64,000 nt of DNA, taken from positions 1,544,866 through 1,608,865 of the forward strand of contig JACKQL020000005.1 of NCBI GenBank assembly GCA_018296165.2. Reading direction: 5' to 3'. Shown here in pieces: positions 23,500 through 36,329 of the stretch. Every line of letters begins with the position of its first letter. Position 1 is the first letter of the stretch. Both the position numbers and the translations under genes were made by a program. The notes below the pieces were generated by a model. That model did no database searches, was not told where the DNA came from, and worked only from the letters and a program-made list of their open reading frames with translations. Source of the stretch: Termitomyces sp. T153 (taxonomy: Eukaryota > Basidiomycota > Agaricomycetes > Agaricales > Lyophyllaceae).

Positions 23500-24845
23500 A
23501 CATCAGTTGCCGCAATTTGAAGATAATCACCTCAAACCAAACGAATCGCGCACTTGTTTGCTTGTGTCGTGAGGTCGTCAGTAGAGCGCCTTCATCTTAC
23601 CTATATTTCAGAACTCCGAGATATCGCACCTGTCAACTCAGGTCACCCGGTGGCTCCGATACTTCTTGCACGCAGTATGCTCATGCTGCCTGTCTGATTA
23701 CCATTCAATCCACAATAGTAGGTGTCTGTGAAGTGCCAAGATGTCTTGCATAGACGTGAAGGTGACCAAGGTTTGATCAACACTACATTCATTCTCTCAA
23801 GATTCACACTTCTCACGCCACGCTGATATTAGCAACCTTATTCTGTTTTCTGTAACCTTATTTTTTCCATGCGGCCTTTCTTTTTGTGCATGGCATGGTT
23901 TCAATCATTCTAGAGCACATTAATGTCCGTCATGAATGCTCAACTCGAAAATTTCACCCGTCAACTACAGTAAATTTGTTATAAGTGACAGTCCATTGTC
24001 TGAGACAGTGCCAGGTCAGGCGATACAGTCGATATCATATATTAGCACCTTGTAACTACAAGGCAGCCTTAATATATTGTAGCTTGTAACGACAAGTGCA
24101 CGTGATATCGGCCACGCAGGACCAAATACCTGCAGGGCCCGCCTTGCGCGCTTGCTGCTCCCCGCCTGTACCCTTGGCGGTCGTGCCTCCACCGCTGCTG
24201 CCCGTGCGCCAATGTTCCTGAATCGCTGTTCGAATCTGGCAGAGCTATAAATACTTTGAGGGCATGTATCCCAACTTCTATCAATCGGTTTTGATTGAAT
24301 CTTGCCGATGTATTTTACTTCTGTTCCTGACTTCCGTCCCTCAATACATTTTGATTGATTGTCCCCACCAAAGCACTTCCTGGAAGAACATAAAAGAAAC
24401 ATTTTCAATATCATACACAAAATCAGGAAAAGCTGACCGAAGCACTTGTCATACTGTTCCTCGTCTCTTGTTATACAACCAAATGTCTATACAACACTTT
24501 GCACTGCGTTCCTCCATATGCTTAAAGTGACTTAAAAATTCTGGAAACCCAATTTCATTGAAAAACATAACCAAATAACATATATTGTGCAATTGAAAAA
24601 CATAACCAAATAACATAGAATCGTGTGCACGCAATTTACTGGGTTACGCACTGGGTCACTTTTATGTATTAACTGTAATTATTAACTGACTGATTATAGT
24701 ACTGATGTGGTCTCAGAAAATCATAGGTCAGGAATGACAAAGTGAGCAGTCACAAGAAGCATTCATATCAAGATTATCAAGAAGTCAAGCCCTTCACAAA
24801 ATCAGGCTCGATTTGAGGCTTGATTTGACTATTATGTAGAATGGC
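23500..24845. other. diverged duplicate block and GC-rich patch, no gene
   Basis: 23500-23990 is a diverged copy of the sequence that follows secreted-protein copies 1 and 2 (TGCCTGTCTGATTACC and GACAGTCCATTGTCTGAGACAG recur). 24090-24250 is a CpG-rich patch followed by TATAAATAC at 24245-24253, which looks like a promoter or the edge of a repeat, but I see no open gene after it. From about 24660 the sequence becomes CpG-poor and AT-rich, marking the second repeat island. Two near-copies of AAAAACATAACCAAATAACATA lie at 24558-24618. Confidence 0.35.
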
Positions 24846-26702
24846 TTACTGCGTGTCCTCTTTCCCTTTAACTTTCTTACACAGAGCTGGTTTGTGAGTC
24901 TTGTAGAGAGGCTTTCCATTGGCATTGATGGTAAGAGGCACAACTTCCCTTGTCCTAGGTGCCTTCCAAATGCACTTCCCTTGGACAGTTAGTTTGTCAG
25001 CATTCAAAACATTCTTTGGCACAGGTGCCAGCTTTGTTGCATGAATTGCAGTCTTCTGCTTCTTCTGCTTTGGTGTTTCAGCTACAGGAGCACTAGAACA
25101 TTTCTTCAAGCTTGCAAGCAGCCCACTCCAGTGTTCCTCAGGCTCCTGTTCTGGAGACAGCAAATGTGAATGGGTGCTGTCAAGCACAGGAGGGAAGATA
25201 AACAAGTCGGTAGCAGGCTGCAGTGATAGTGGTGTGTCAGGAACCCTCATGGGTGGGATACCTTCAGCTGCAGATGGTGGTGACTGTGCAGTAGCTATCT
25301 GAAGCATCTCCAAAGCCAAATGGCAGGAAATCAATGGCTGAGATACTTTAGTGGGCTGCACAGATTGATGTAAGGATGGGACCACTGCTATTGGAGCTGT
25401 AAAAATGGATACTGGTGAGGCATTCAACAACAACAAAGGGTCAATGACTGACATGTCAAATGTTGCTCTTGTGTCTTCATCATCAGAATCCATTATGGTA
25501 TAGTCCTTCCTTATAGTGATTGAGTACTTGGTTATTGAAGCATTGCCAGCCTTATTTGAGGAAGGTGTATTTGACACATGCTCCTCTGGCTTGAGTACAC
25601 GAGCTGCACAGATGTCAGGAGCAATTCAAAAGCATCAACTATTAGCTAGTAAAAGAGATAATGGATAACTCACAAAAACAGGATGCAGCAAACATCAAAA
25701 AAGGTTTGAGTACCTGACCATCATAGTCATCGTGGGATCTTTTGAATGAATGGTTCAGTGTATTTCTTCCAAAGTTGAAGGTGTGTAAACTTTGAGTACA
25801 TAAATTCAAGGGCAGGAAAAAAAAGACATACAATATTGTTTGGACTTGGCCATTTGGGTAGGTAGGGTCTAGCCCACCACCAAGAATGGTCCAAACCCAC
25901 CCAGTCTGTTCTTGCAAGGATTGGCTGATCTGCTTGATGACATCTGGGATTGATGCTACCACCCTAAATATTGTACTGGTGAGTTCATATTGTAAAATAG
26001 CTTGGAAAGAGGAACCAGCTCACAAAGCATACTCATTTGGGCTGTGAACTGAGCATGGAGACATATCCTCTTTGGGTTGACTCTTGACCTCTTCAATGAC
26101 TGTGCACCAAACTTCTTCTGATTCAGCCTCCCAGGCATTCTTGATGTGACATTTGACAACTGCAAGTGGATAGTGTGGCTGTTTGCTCATTTCCTTCAGC
26201 TCCTCATCCACTAAGCGCATGATTTTTGTTTGGTAGTATTTAGCTGAATAGACCTCAGTAACTTGTTGTTGGCAAGTAGACTTAAGGTTCAAGTCAAGTC
26301 TAATTCCATTGGTCTTTTTGCCTCATTTCATCACCTGAGACTGATTGTGGTACCACTCCTTCAGTTGCTAAATAGGGGTAAAAAACAGGGTAAGTTAAGA
26401 TTTGGGTTCAATGAGTAGAAGGGTTACCTTTTTTTCGCTGCCAAGGCCTGTCCCAACTTGAGCTCATGGTCCTCAGGACTAATGTCATCCTTATTAGTCA
26501 AGGCTGCTGGCCAGCGCTTAAACCATTTTTGTTCAATACCAGGCCAAAACTTTGGTAGTATCCCATGTGATTGAAGATGAATGTAATGTTCCAGATAACT
26601 TTCCAGAAAAGCTTTCTGCTCATTTGTTGTCCAATGGCAAGGGGCCATCTGCATAAATACAGTCTTCAACAGGCTGAAAAGTACATTATTGTGAGGATGC
26701 AT
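24846..26702 (-). pseudogene. multi-copy Agaricomycete gene of unknown function
   Basis: Read on the minus strand in four pieces. 26702-26424 starts near MAPCHWTTNEQKAFLESYLE and ends in a region with a possible GTAACC donor. 26310-26020 contains TEVYSAKYYQTKI and AWEAESEEVW. 25962-25645 contains TGWVWTILGGGLDPTY, an intron, then NFGRNTLNHSFKRSHDDYDG. 25577-24846 is a disordered Ser/Pro/Lys-rich tail. The order W-T..Q..FL, then VYS..YY, then AESEE, then GW.W..L.GG..P, then F is one I associate with abundant Agaricomycete proteins of unknown role, often near transposons. Phases at the first junction do not close, and a TGA follows, so this copy may be broken. Function unknown. No DNA-binding or catalytic motif is evident. 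Confidence 0.4.
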
Positions 26703-26709
26703 ACCTTAT

Positions 26710-29199
26710 CAGTTGCTGCTGGCTCAACTATACTCTTGTCTCACAGATTAGTTTTGTTCGATCACAGATAGACCTGATCAATTAACTGTATAGTTGCCAA
26801 TTGTGGCTTGTTTATATCTTGCTGACTTTCAATTCATTATCAGCCTTTCAATTCATTATTAGCTCAGCTTGAACAACCCATCCCTTGCTATGGCTCAACA
26901 ATCAAATGAATGCTTGAAAGTACCATTTGGCTTTCTTTACTAGACACAGCTAATTATTTCTAACCTATTACCATGGCCCTGCCCAAACTCTATTTCCCAG
27001 TGATGCCCAGTCTATTGCCTCAGATGACTTTGTTCATCAGATCTGTCCTCATATGTGCTCCTGTTCTGCCAGTGCCACCACTACCAGTGCCAATGCTAGT
27101 TCTGGCCTTGGTGGCTCTCCTTTCACTGGCAGGTGAGCTCTCCTGTGTCCACCTCTTCAAATGCCTGGTATGCTGTTACTGTTGGCCAAAGTGTCAGTGT
27201 TTTCTGGAGATGGTAATTTTTTTTTATTATTGTACTACATACTAACACTAACACACTAAGGCACCAAAGGTTTATGCTGCTGCTTTGGTTGGGGGGGGGG
27301 GGGCAATAAATATGCATGATGTATTGTAAAGTCAATATATCAATTTGGTAACTAATTCATTCAGACTGATACAAAAGTTGGTTTTTATCATGTGCTTGTA
27401 TGACAGCCCCAGGTTCCTCTAGTGTAAGCATGATTATGTCCTCAAGCCAATGAACAATGTCCTGGACATGTTGATGCACCTCCTCAGCTCAGTCCATTCC
27501 TTTCCAACACCAAAACTCTGAAGTATTGCATCTTGTGAGCATCTTGCCTTGTTCTCCAACTTGTGAAACATGAGGACTGCATTCTCAAAGATGGTGCTGG
27601 CAAAGTTGGTGGAAAGAATGGCAACTAGATATGTATTATAGAGAGACAAAGTATGCATGGGTCAATCTGCCAATGATTTCATTCATTTTAAGATCAAAAG
27701 CCTCAATCTTGTGCCTCCAGAAAGGTGTATTCTCAGCTCTGGATTGACAACCTGGGTAAGCAAGCTAATAACAGGACAATGGAGCTAATGTACTGCTTGA
27801 TCTGAATTGTTGATGTGGTGCTAGCCAGCTTGTTTGTGGCTACACTGGTTGAGAGAATAGTGCAGGCTGATCTGAAACATGTTGAGAGCATTAATAAGAA
27901 TAATAATCTAATCTGGGAGCTTACTGTTTATATTTTTTGTACTGCTCATTGCAACGAGCACAAATGATGTCTCTGTTTCTGAACAACTTGAATCAAAATG
28001 TGAACTTGAACAAGATAAATCTACTTATGATAGCATTGCTTGCTCCTGGCATTCTGAGCAAGTCTTATCTCTTCTGGTGTGTTGTATTTGCATGGTCAAG
28101 CTATTGATGTTGAGGGGATGGCAAGATGACAGAAAAAGTATGAGTTAAGGCTAAATTGTAAGGAATTTATGGCCAACTTTAGACTTCATCTCACAAAAAC
28201 TCAGCACACTACAAAAAACTACAATTTTTGTTTGGTAAAATAGCATATGTCAACAGATGACTGCAGGCTAGAAAAAATTGTAGGTTACCATATAATTGAG
28301 TGTGCTATTGCAACAATAGTACTGAGGAGATTGCTTGGTTTCACTCTGGACTATTTGTATATATTTGTATGCTAGAGCCAAATATAAGAAAAGATCCAAT
28401 CTCTATTTCAAAAAATCACTGGACTTGGTAAGTATCTATCTCAGATCAGTTGATCAGTCTTGGCTACCACCTATCTAGACTATAGGAATTGCCTCAGAGA
28501 CAAAAAATACCTGTCACACAGTGTTTTTGCTCCTATTTTCATGAGAGCCTTGCAAGAGGTAAGGCTTTGAGTATTCTTTGATATCTGCCAGGTAGTTTCT
28601 TGCTCGAACTCATCATCAAGCCTTGTCTTTGTATGTTCTGAGCTATTATTACTGAGATGCTTATGATAAACTAATAGTAATTCTTATATAGACTATCAGC
28701 GTCAATTATTCTCAAACTTGTGATGACTATCTTTTGTCTTCCAAAATACTTATGCAGTATAAAGGTAGTCCTCTTTTATCAACTAATTTCAACATACTCA
28801 ATATATGGAACCTAAGAAGTGATGGCAGAAAGACTATGATTATGATATTTACACCATTAACACATTGCCCTCATCCAACTCCCACATAACATGTTTCTCC
28901 TATAGCTCATATGAGCCAAATTGTGATAGTAGCAATTGTCTGCTATTTATCAGTACATCCCAATCAAGTCTGCTTATTCACTTGGATATCTTTTCTCAGG
29001 AGTAACAGCTGAACATGGCTTAATCAATGATGAATACATAATGGATATGATCAATTCTAAAAATAAGATTTATGATAGCATCTCATATGACTGAATGGAA
29101 CATACTGAAATTGACATGGTTGATGAACCTGCTAAGTGAAGAAGGTGCTTTGCAAGTGTAAGGATTCTATCTGTTGAGGTATTATAGCATTATATTCAA
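26710..29199. other. AT-rich repeat island, no supportable gene
   Basis: CpG-poor DNA with short frames only. A Val/Leu/Pro-rich frame at 26973-27245 and a 74-codon minus-strand frame at 27434-27658 have no recognisable features. A run of 14 G lies at 27290-27303. The right end probably holds the decayed N-terminal part of the KDZ element that follows. Confidence 0.35.
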
Positions 29200-32100
29200 T
29201 GTTGTTTTTAGCTACAGGACAATCTACTGAAGTTCTGGGAAGCTGATATTGATCTTTATCTCTATAAGTTCTTGCAACTTAAGAGGCCAGGCAAAGTTGC
29301 CCTCCATTGTGCCAGCTGCTCCATGGATTACACCACAACAATCAGCAGTGACTCTCTCCTTTGCTGCCTTGACTGTATAGATTGCTATTTGCAATGTCAT
29401 TGTTGTTTAATTGCTGCCCATTATGCATTACCTTTTCATCACATTGAAGTGAGTTACCATTATAGTTATATCTCAACTGTGATATTGATACTCATGTTCC
29501 TTTTTCTAGTCATGGTCTAGTGGTGTATTTGTTCACTCTACTCTGAAGCAATTGGGGCTCTCCATTCAGCTTGGCCACTTCAATGGTGACTCATGCTCAA
29601 ATCATGTTACTGTCAGCAACTTTACTGTTCTTCACATCAATGGACTTCATCAAATTGACATCCAGTTTTGTGACTGTGCTCATGTCAAACAAAAAAACAT
29701 TCAACTCCTGCATTTGCATCCCTTTCCTGCCACAACATTACAGCCTGAAATGGCAGCTACCTTCAAATTATTGCACCATTTTCAACTTCTGAGTTTTATG
29801 TCAAAGATTTTGGCCTTAGAGTACTATCAAACAATTATTTGCCTGACTGACAACACTGGCATGCTTGACCTTCTAGTATGTATTCCATTTGATCAAATAA
29901 ATCAATGCTCATGCATCATGAATGAAACATAAAAAATCCTTATAATCCTTTCTAGCAAATGATGTAGGAATGGCAACACTTTAAGTTACTTAAGCAAAGT
30001 GGTTGTGGTCATCATCCAACTAATGTTAGGGGCACTTGCCCAGGAAGGTGTGCTGTCTTATAGCCAGCATGTCCACTGCCCAGCATCAATCTCCTTTTTA
30101 ACTGGGCATCAGCCACACCTCATAAAAGAGTACTGTACATTTAGTTTTATTACTAACAAACAACTAATTACTAGTATCAGATAGTTGTATGCACTTTTTG
30201 TGGGCATCAATGCAAATTTTGTCTGAAGTAGCTTAAGAGCTCTAGCTATGAACAAGATCCTGGGCTCAATCACAGGTATGCTTACTTTGTGGAAGAAACA
30301 ACCTTCAAGAATTTCTTTTGAGAGTTTGTCCCATGCATAGCTGATGATACCAGCACCTGCAATAACTATGATGCCATTAAATTTGCAAGCATTCAAAGTG
30401 GAAAGGGCATAGACTCAAGTGGCATAAAGAAGACAGAGTGTGCATGTCATGATATGAAGTGACCCTTATCAATCTGTGACCTCCAAAAGAGTGAGTGGTA
30501 TGTTCAATGTTTATTTTTCTGGCACAACTTTAATAAATTCTATAGATATCCAAATATGGATTACAGTTTTCAATCAAGCATTGCTCAGAATAAATTGACT
30601 GTTATTTCATACAACATTGCATGTCAATAGAGCTATCAATTGCTTAATTGCTTCAAGCTTTACAGCAACTTTGAGATACCAGATCTCCATGTTGACTGTC
30701 AGTTCAGGTATTAATGTTCAACCTCTCAATTACTTGTGTATCATCTCACTTCCCAGCAAGGTTTCTCATTCCAAAGTTTCATATGGCTGCATATATTCAA
30801 AAGTGTCACATTGATTATTCCTTCAATTTAACTGCACACATTGGTGAACTAATAGTTGAGGCTCTCAAACATAGTTGGGCAGCAATCAATGGGGTGTCTA
30901 ATAGTACAAAGGAGATGAGTCCAGGGGCTTGGCACAATACCCTTGATAACCACTTTAGTAACTACAATTGGCATAAAATTACAACATTGTATATGTTCTC
31001 ATATTTTCATATCTTTGAGATCTGGATTTTTGATTCCAATACACCTGCCACAATGGTTTGCAAAGTCTGTCAAGCCACTGCCCAACATAGAGAATATGTA
31101 ACTGCCTTTCAAGAATTTGATGCTACACTCCTTAAAGAAGACATATTAAATTGGACAGTGATAGTATGTACATGGAAACAGAACCCAAAACATACAATCA
31201 ATCCTTTTGAGGTGACCACACTCAGTTAGTTCTCATTATTCTCCATGTATGTTGTAATTAATGTCACCCATAGAAATCACTAAAAATGCAGTCTGCTTGG
31301 AGCTGGCTCTGGAGGATGAAGCAAGACTTCACAAGGATCTCACTTTGGACATGCACTCCAATGCTCACAATGACATACCACCAAGCCATCTCATTGCTTA
31401 GGGGTTAGAGCTGAAAGATTACCAATGTATTTATTATGAACATTCTTACCATCAGGCTCACTCAAAGTTTATCCAGATGCCTTCTTTAAATTAAGGCAAA
31501 GGCCCTAGAACCTCATTCAACAAATCTCCAGCACTCTAAAGTAATTGAGCAGAGCAACTAGGTCTTTTACAAGATGGAGGCATGGATGGATATCCAGATA
31601 TTATACATGCTGATGGCAACAACTCTTTGACTTTGCAATGATTAACTCAGTAACTCCAAACATGTTGTAACAGCTAATTTCAAGCTTTATCTCCCATCTT
31701 CTATGATGGATAAAGCTTATTGTGACTCAAAGTTTCAGATGATCAAGTGGCAATTACACTATGTACAAGCCCATGAAACTCTTTATAAAATTTGCAATGC
31801 CATTTTACTTCATTCCCAGATATACAGATCAAAGGACACTTTTGACTAGAGTCAATGTATGCACATGCATAGCCTTGCCCTACTTCAAACTATTTCAAAT
31901 TGAATTATTAATATTATGGCAAAATATAACAAAATATGTTCAGCTCTTTGGTGGCTTGCTACACTGCTCTACAAGACCAATTGGGAAGATGTTCTTCAAG
32001 AGCTAACTCCTGCTGATGTCAGTAGGATCATGGCATTGGAGAACAAGTGGTTGGAAAGGAAATAGAGCATGAGTTGGATCTGGAAGCTGTCAAAGGAGAA

Positions 32101-32450
32101 TGCCATGCAAGGGAAGAGGAAACAGGAAGGTATGTCAAGCTATCAAGCCATCATATGCAAGTGAATCAGCTAATCTGCTCAATCAAGTGCTCTATATTGA
32201 GTAGTGTACAGCTAGGGCTCACACACAATGATGGCAAGAAGAATTTCTTCTTTTAAATAAGGCAATGCAAAGAGTCTTGGCTTTCTTTGATCATCAGGAG
32301 AGTGTGTGAAATGCACATGCTGTTTCAACATATTCACATGTTGATGGCTACACTGCAGTGGGTCTAGAAGCATATGTGCAACAACAAGCAATGTTTTGGC
32401 ACCAATTCTTTATGGCATTTAAAGGGAAGTAGTGGGGTCTGAGCTCTCCA
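29200..32450 (+). mobile_element. KDZ-family DNA transposon relic (transposase with CxC2 cluster)
   Basis: The plus strand reads through a recognisable KDZ (Kyakuja-Dileera-Zisupton) transposase with stops and frame changes. 29272-29455 gives a cysteine/histidine cluster (HCASCS ... CCLDCIDC ... CHCCLIAAHYALPFHHIE). An intron (GTGAGT near 29449 to TTTCTAG at 29510) joins it to LKQLGLSIQLGHFNGDSC, then NGLHQIDIQFCDCAH and FPATTLQPEMAATFKLL. Near 30300-30420 the reading DDTSTCNNYDAIKFASIQ and ECACHDMK follow. 30530-30630 gives PNMDYSFQSSI and TVISYNIACQ. 30760-31000 gives IPKFHMAAYIQKCHIDYSFN, NSTKEMSPGAWHNTLDNHF and YNWHKIT. A C-terminal acidic helix (MALENEWLEREMEHELDLEA) lies near 32030-32090. 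KDZ transposases move DNA by cut and paste. This copy is inactive. Terminal inverted repeats were not found. Confidence 0.75.
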
Positions 32451-35400
32451 CTCAATAGTAGTGTTGGTGCTCTAAACACAGACCAATATTATGTTGAACA
32501 TTGATAAAAAATACAATATGTTTTACAATATGTTTTGTGAAAATTATTTTAGTGTATTTGTCTGAAAAAACATGAGTATTGAGAATAATATCAAAATCTG
32601 AAATCATAGCTACTATATTATAGCTACCATTGACAGAAACATTATTTTGATGCCCAGCTGCCATCAAGCAAACAAGAAAATAAGAGAAAGGTGCCTGAGA
32701 TTGTTAATGAGTAATGCCAAGATCAAAGGCAAAAAGAGTTGAGTTTGACTGATTGACCAAGGCATTCAGAATATTTTGGATATTATATACTATGGCCTGA
32801 GGAAGAGTCTGCACATTGCTAAAGAGTAGGCCACCAACTGTGTGAACTCTTTAAAGCCCATGTGATGTTATAAGACTTTGATATATGGGACTGTCTTATA
32901 AGTACAAGCATCAATATATTAGACTTTGCTTGTAATAACAGATAAGCAATATATTACTTTGGCAGCCTCTAATAGCCAGGTAAGCCTTGTTACGATCACA
33001 CCAATAATCAGAAACTTAATATTCCATACAACATACACTATTATTTTATACTATGAAACAAATATCATATGTCAGTAAATACATAAAGCAGATGGTAGAA
33101 AAGCTTGCATATATTAAGTGCAGGGAACAATATGTTGAGTCAAAAAAGATTAAAAATACAATCAGAATGATTGAATTGAATTTAAAATTCTCTTTGTATG
33201 TTTTTAATGAAACTATGAAATACATATCATGACTTGATTTAACAATAGTATTTCAGTAATTTGTAATATAATCTTGAATAGAAATTAAATTAAGAAATCA
33301 GGTTACATACACTCCATTTCACAAGGCCTGGCTTTAAAACCATGAGCCAAGCTAAGCCAGAGATGATGGCCTGGTAAGGACTTACTTGGCTTGGCTTATG
33401 AAGTTGGAAAGCCAAAGCCAAAGGTTTAGGCTAGGGCTTTCTGAAAAGCAATTAGATCATAATGGCTAATCAATATTTCATTTTGACTATTTGTCACTTT
33501 GATTCCAACTCTAACTCTGTTCTCTATTGATAGTGTAGTCATGCATCTTCACAATCAAAGGCTGCTATCTTTCATTAGCATTTGAAGTATTTGAATACTT
33601 ATAAATCTGAATGATCCTTTCTCTGCTAAAAAGATTCTCCCTCCAAAACCTGCTCATTTTGGGCAGTAAAATACCCACTCTTCAATCCAGTCACTCATAT
33701 GATTATTAGCTCTAATATAATCAAAATTGCTGTTGCAGTGGTGGAAATAGTATATGTTAGCAACAGATTCTGACCAAGCTCTAAAGGCATCAAATTTGTG
33801 ACCATTGGTGTCTAACCCATGCAGGAGGAAATATGATATTTCTCATTGCATTAGCAGCAGCAGGTGCTGGAGCCATAATAATTGTTTCTTAGGAGAAAAG
33901 TCCTCTATCACATTAAAAAAGCTATCAGCTTGATTGGAGCTCTTTTTTTTTAATCCCTTATTATATGCACAAGATGCTTAGCATCTATTTTTCATGGTAT
34001 TATAAACAGGATACATAGCTACAAGAGCAAAGGGGTTTCACATCTCTCTACATACATAGAGAATGAATGGGCCAGTGCTTTCTAACACTATTTAGACCCC
34101 CCTCTACTTTTATTCCTCAAGATAAAAATGTAACATGTGATATGTCTAATCTAAATAATATTATGCCTTAAGACCTAAGTACATAGTACAAATGATTATA
34201 TCCTAGTTTTCTATAGCTCAAAGTTTTGTTTATTCTTCAGTTAAATACTAAGTTTATTAATCCAAACCTTTAATTATTATTTTCAGCCTAATGAGAATCA
34301 GCTATATACTCATTTATCCTAAGGTTTCTACTTCTTCAAAAAGAAACTTTCATGATTGGCTACATTATACCTAAACAGAATTTTTTGCAGTTTCAATAAA
34401 CAAGTATAATAGCATTGAATTCTATTTATAATACTGCTAATCATAAGACAGCACTTGCTTCTATAATCATTATTTAAGAACTTTTTACAATGCTATCATT
34501 GCTCTAGCATTGTTAGAGAAATGTTGCTTTGTTGGATATAGCAATATTTAAATACTACTTGTACTTTTAACTATATGAATTCTACAACTGCAGAGTCTAA
34601 CACTTCTAACTATATGAATTCTACAACTGCAGAGTTTACAGTTAATAATAGTACTTTGCATCAATATATTAATTTACAGTTTGATCTAATAGCTCAAATC
34701 ATAAAATACATGTATAAACAAGTGGCTACTCTGTCAATATAATGATACTATGTGGCTCATAGCTCATAACAGATATGGCACTATACCTATTTCAGCTTAA
34801 AGTGTTTTTCCTCCTGCTTTCAAAAGTTAAGCTATAATTAAATTGTCAAAAAAATATTTCAAGTATTTAATATTTTAAAAACAGATTAGTTAAGTACCAT
34901 CTTTTTTTGGCTAGAAATATTTTAATAAGAGAAAGTAGTGATTTTCTCCTTTGGAATATTAGTTATGTAATAATCTATGGAATTATTCATTATTTTAATC
35001 ACAATTTTGTTTTCTTTAAAGAAAGAGTTAACTTTATGGGAGATCTGGATGAATTTGTATGTATTCTTCATTGCCTTTACAGCCAAAATTTAGTTGCTTT
35101 ACAGTTATTTTGCAGCTGAGAGTCATCAGACACATTGTTAGTCCATCTAGCTTTAGTAATCTATTGAATTTCATCAGAACTGTAGTAATAAAGAGCATGT
35201 TGTAATGGTCTGTGGAACTTTTATAGTGTTTTACAGTTTTCTGAATATCGTTTTAAGTTAGTGCCACATTATTATTTGTTGAGATGGAGAGCAGGTGCAT
35301 GCAACTTGCAAGTGCTTTTGAATCCAATGTAACATTGTCAAATGTTAGAAAAATAAGGTTACAATCAATGACATTTACTTCATAAGTAATAACTGATCAA

Positions 35401-35744
35401 ACTTTAATATGGTGATACTTATAAGCTGTGAAGAAGGATAGGGAAAGAGAAGAAGCTTATGCAACTTGGCAAAGATAAGAATTTGATGTGAAACTGTAAT
35501 TACCAATATATTTATGTCTAGGCTTCTAAAAGAGATTGTCTAGACTCAATATTTGAAAAGATCATTGTTTTTTGTTATTGCTAGCAATGCTTGTGGGAGT
35601 TAAAATGGATTGATTAGATGTCTTGGTTTAATTTCCAGGGCATTGAGGAAATTACTTTATGAAAGTACATCAGCAATCTAATTTTCCTTGCCTGAAATGT
35701 ATAGCACCTTGAGCTAGCCTTGAACAGAGCATTATAGACTAACA
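32451..35744. other. AT-rich old repeat DNA, nothing recognised
   Basis: Very AT-rich and nearly free of CpG, with stops in all frames. One 34-bp sequence (starting CTAACACTTCTAACTATATGAATTC, with its match just upstream) is duplicated around 34570-34630. No gene, tRNA or transposon core was recognised. Confidence 0.4.
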
Positions 35745-36325
35745 TTGCACGCTACTTTTGGAAGATCGAACCCGAGATTCGGAACCCGCGACGAAATGAG
35801 CCAGTGGGCCGCCTATTGGCCCCAGAGGACTGTAGTGACAGACATGCCGCACCTTTCGGCTGGACACCCGATCAAACCAGCAGCCGTAGTCGGTATTTAC
35901 TGGACCGCACCGAACCCATCCGATGGACCACACATTGCATCAGCAGCCTGCTCGAACTATTGACTCCTATGCTCACGCCTACCCATGCCACGACCCGCTT
36001 GGTCAGCGAAGGCCTGGACCTTCTCCCAAATCCGTCACACTGGGGAAACTTCTCTTTTTCTGATCTGTCACAAGCGTGGTGGTCACATTGCCTCATTGAA
36101 CCACGTGCTTGATTGCTCGGTCCTGGTCGGCCTGCACTACAAAGCCTGGCTAGTCGAGCACGTGCGGGCAGAGGCTTCCCGGCGGCGTTGAAATAACCCA
36201 CGTGGTGTCTAAGGTGTTTTCCACACAGGCGCACTCAGCCAGAGTCGAAACCCTGACCTTGCACTCGCAGATCATGTGACCCGCTTTGGGACACGATGGT
36301 GCCAGCTGAGCCACCGTGCCCCTAA
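35745..36325 (-). mobile_element. tRNA-derived SINE-like insertion
   Basis: A ~580-bp GC- and CpG-rich block sits inside CpG-free AT-rich DNA with sharp edges. Its minus-strand 5' end reads GGGCACGGTGGCTCAGCTGG and contains an RNA polymerase III A-box match (TGGCTCAGCTGG, 36302-36313). A B-box match (GGTTTCGACTC, 36242-36252) follows about 50 bp later, the spacing of a tRNA gene. The rest is an unrelated body. A second B-box-like phrase (GGGTTCGATC) lies near the other end at about 35763-35772. These are the marks of a SINE transcribed by Pol III and mobilised by another element's reverse transcriptase. I could not find a convincing target-site duplication or a 3' A-tail, so the exact ends are approximate. 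Confidence 0.55.
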
Positions 36326-36329
36326 TAGT

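Larger units (their letters stand above)
18090..23960. repeat. three tandem ~2 kb segmental duplications
   Basis: Matching landmarks recur in the same order. CTTGCTGCTTTATAC with a following CAAGTGGT is at about 18283, 20411 and (diverged) 22400. The chain ending in the secreted-protein gene is at 18441-18956, 20616-21121 and 22631-23170. CTCTCCAAGTCA-type sequences and AACTAAGGATAAGCACATTC-type sequences follow each. Offsets are about 2.13 and 1.98 kb. Copies are clearly diverged (many substitutions and small indels), so the duplications are not recent. A further block at 23500-23990 resembles the part after copies 1 and 2 but has no recognisable gene. Confidence 0.6.

Noticed and set aside
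24090..24253. LTR promoter with TATAAATAC
   Set aside because: No matching second LTR, no TG...CA ends and no retroelement gene nearby were found, so I left it as an unassigned GC-rich patch.
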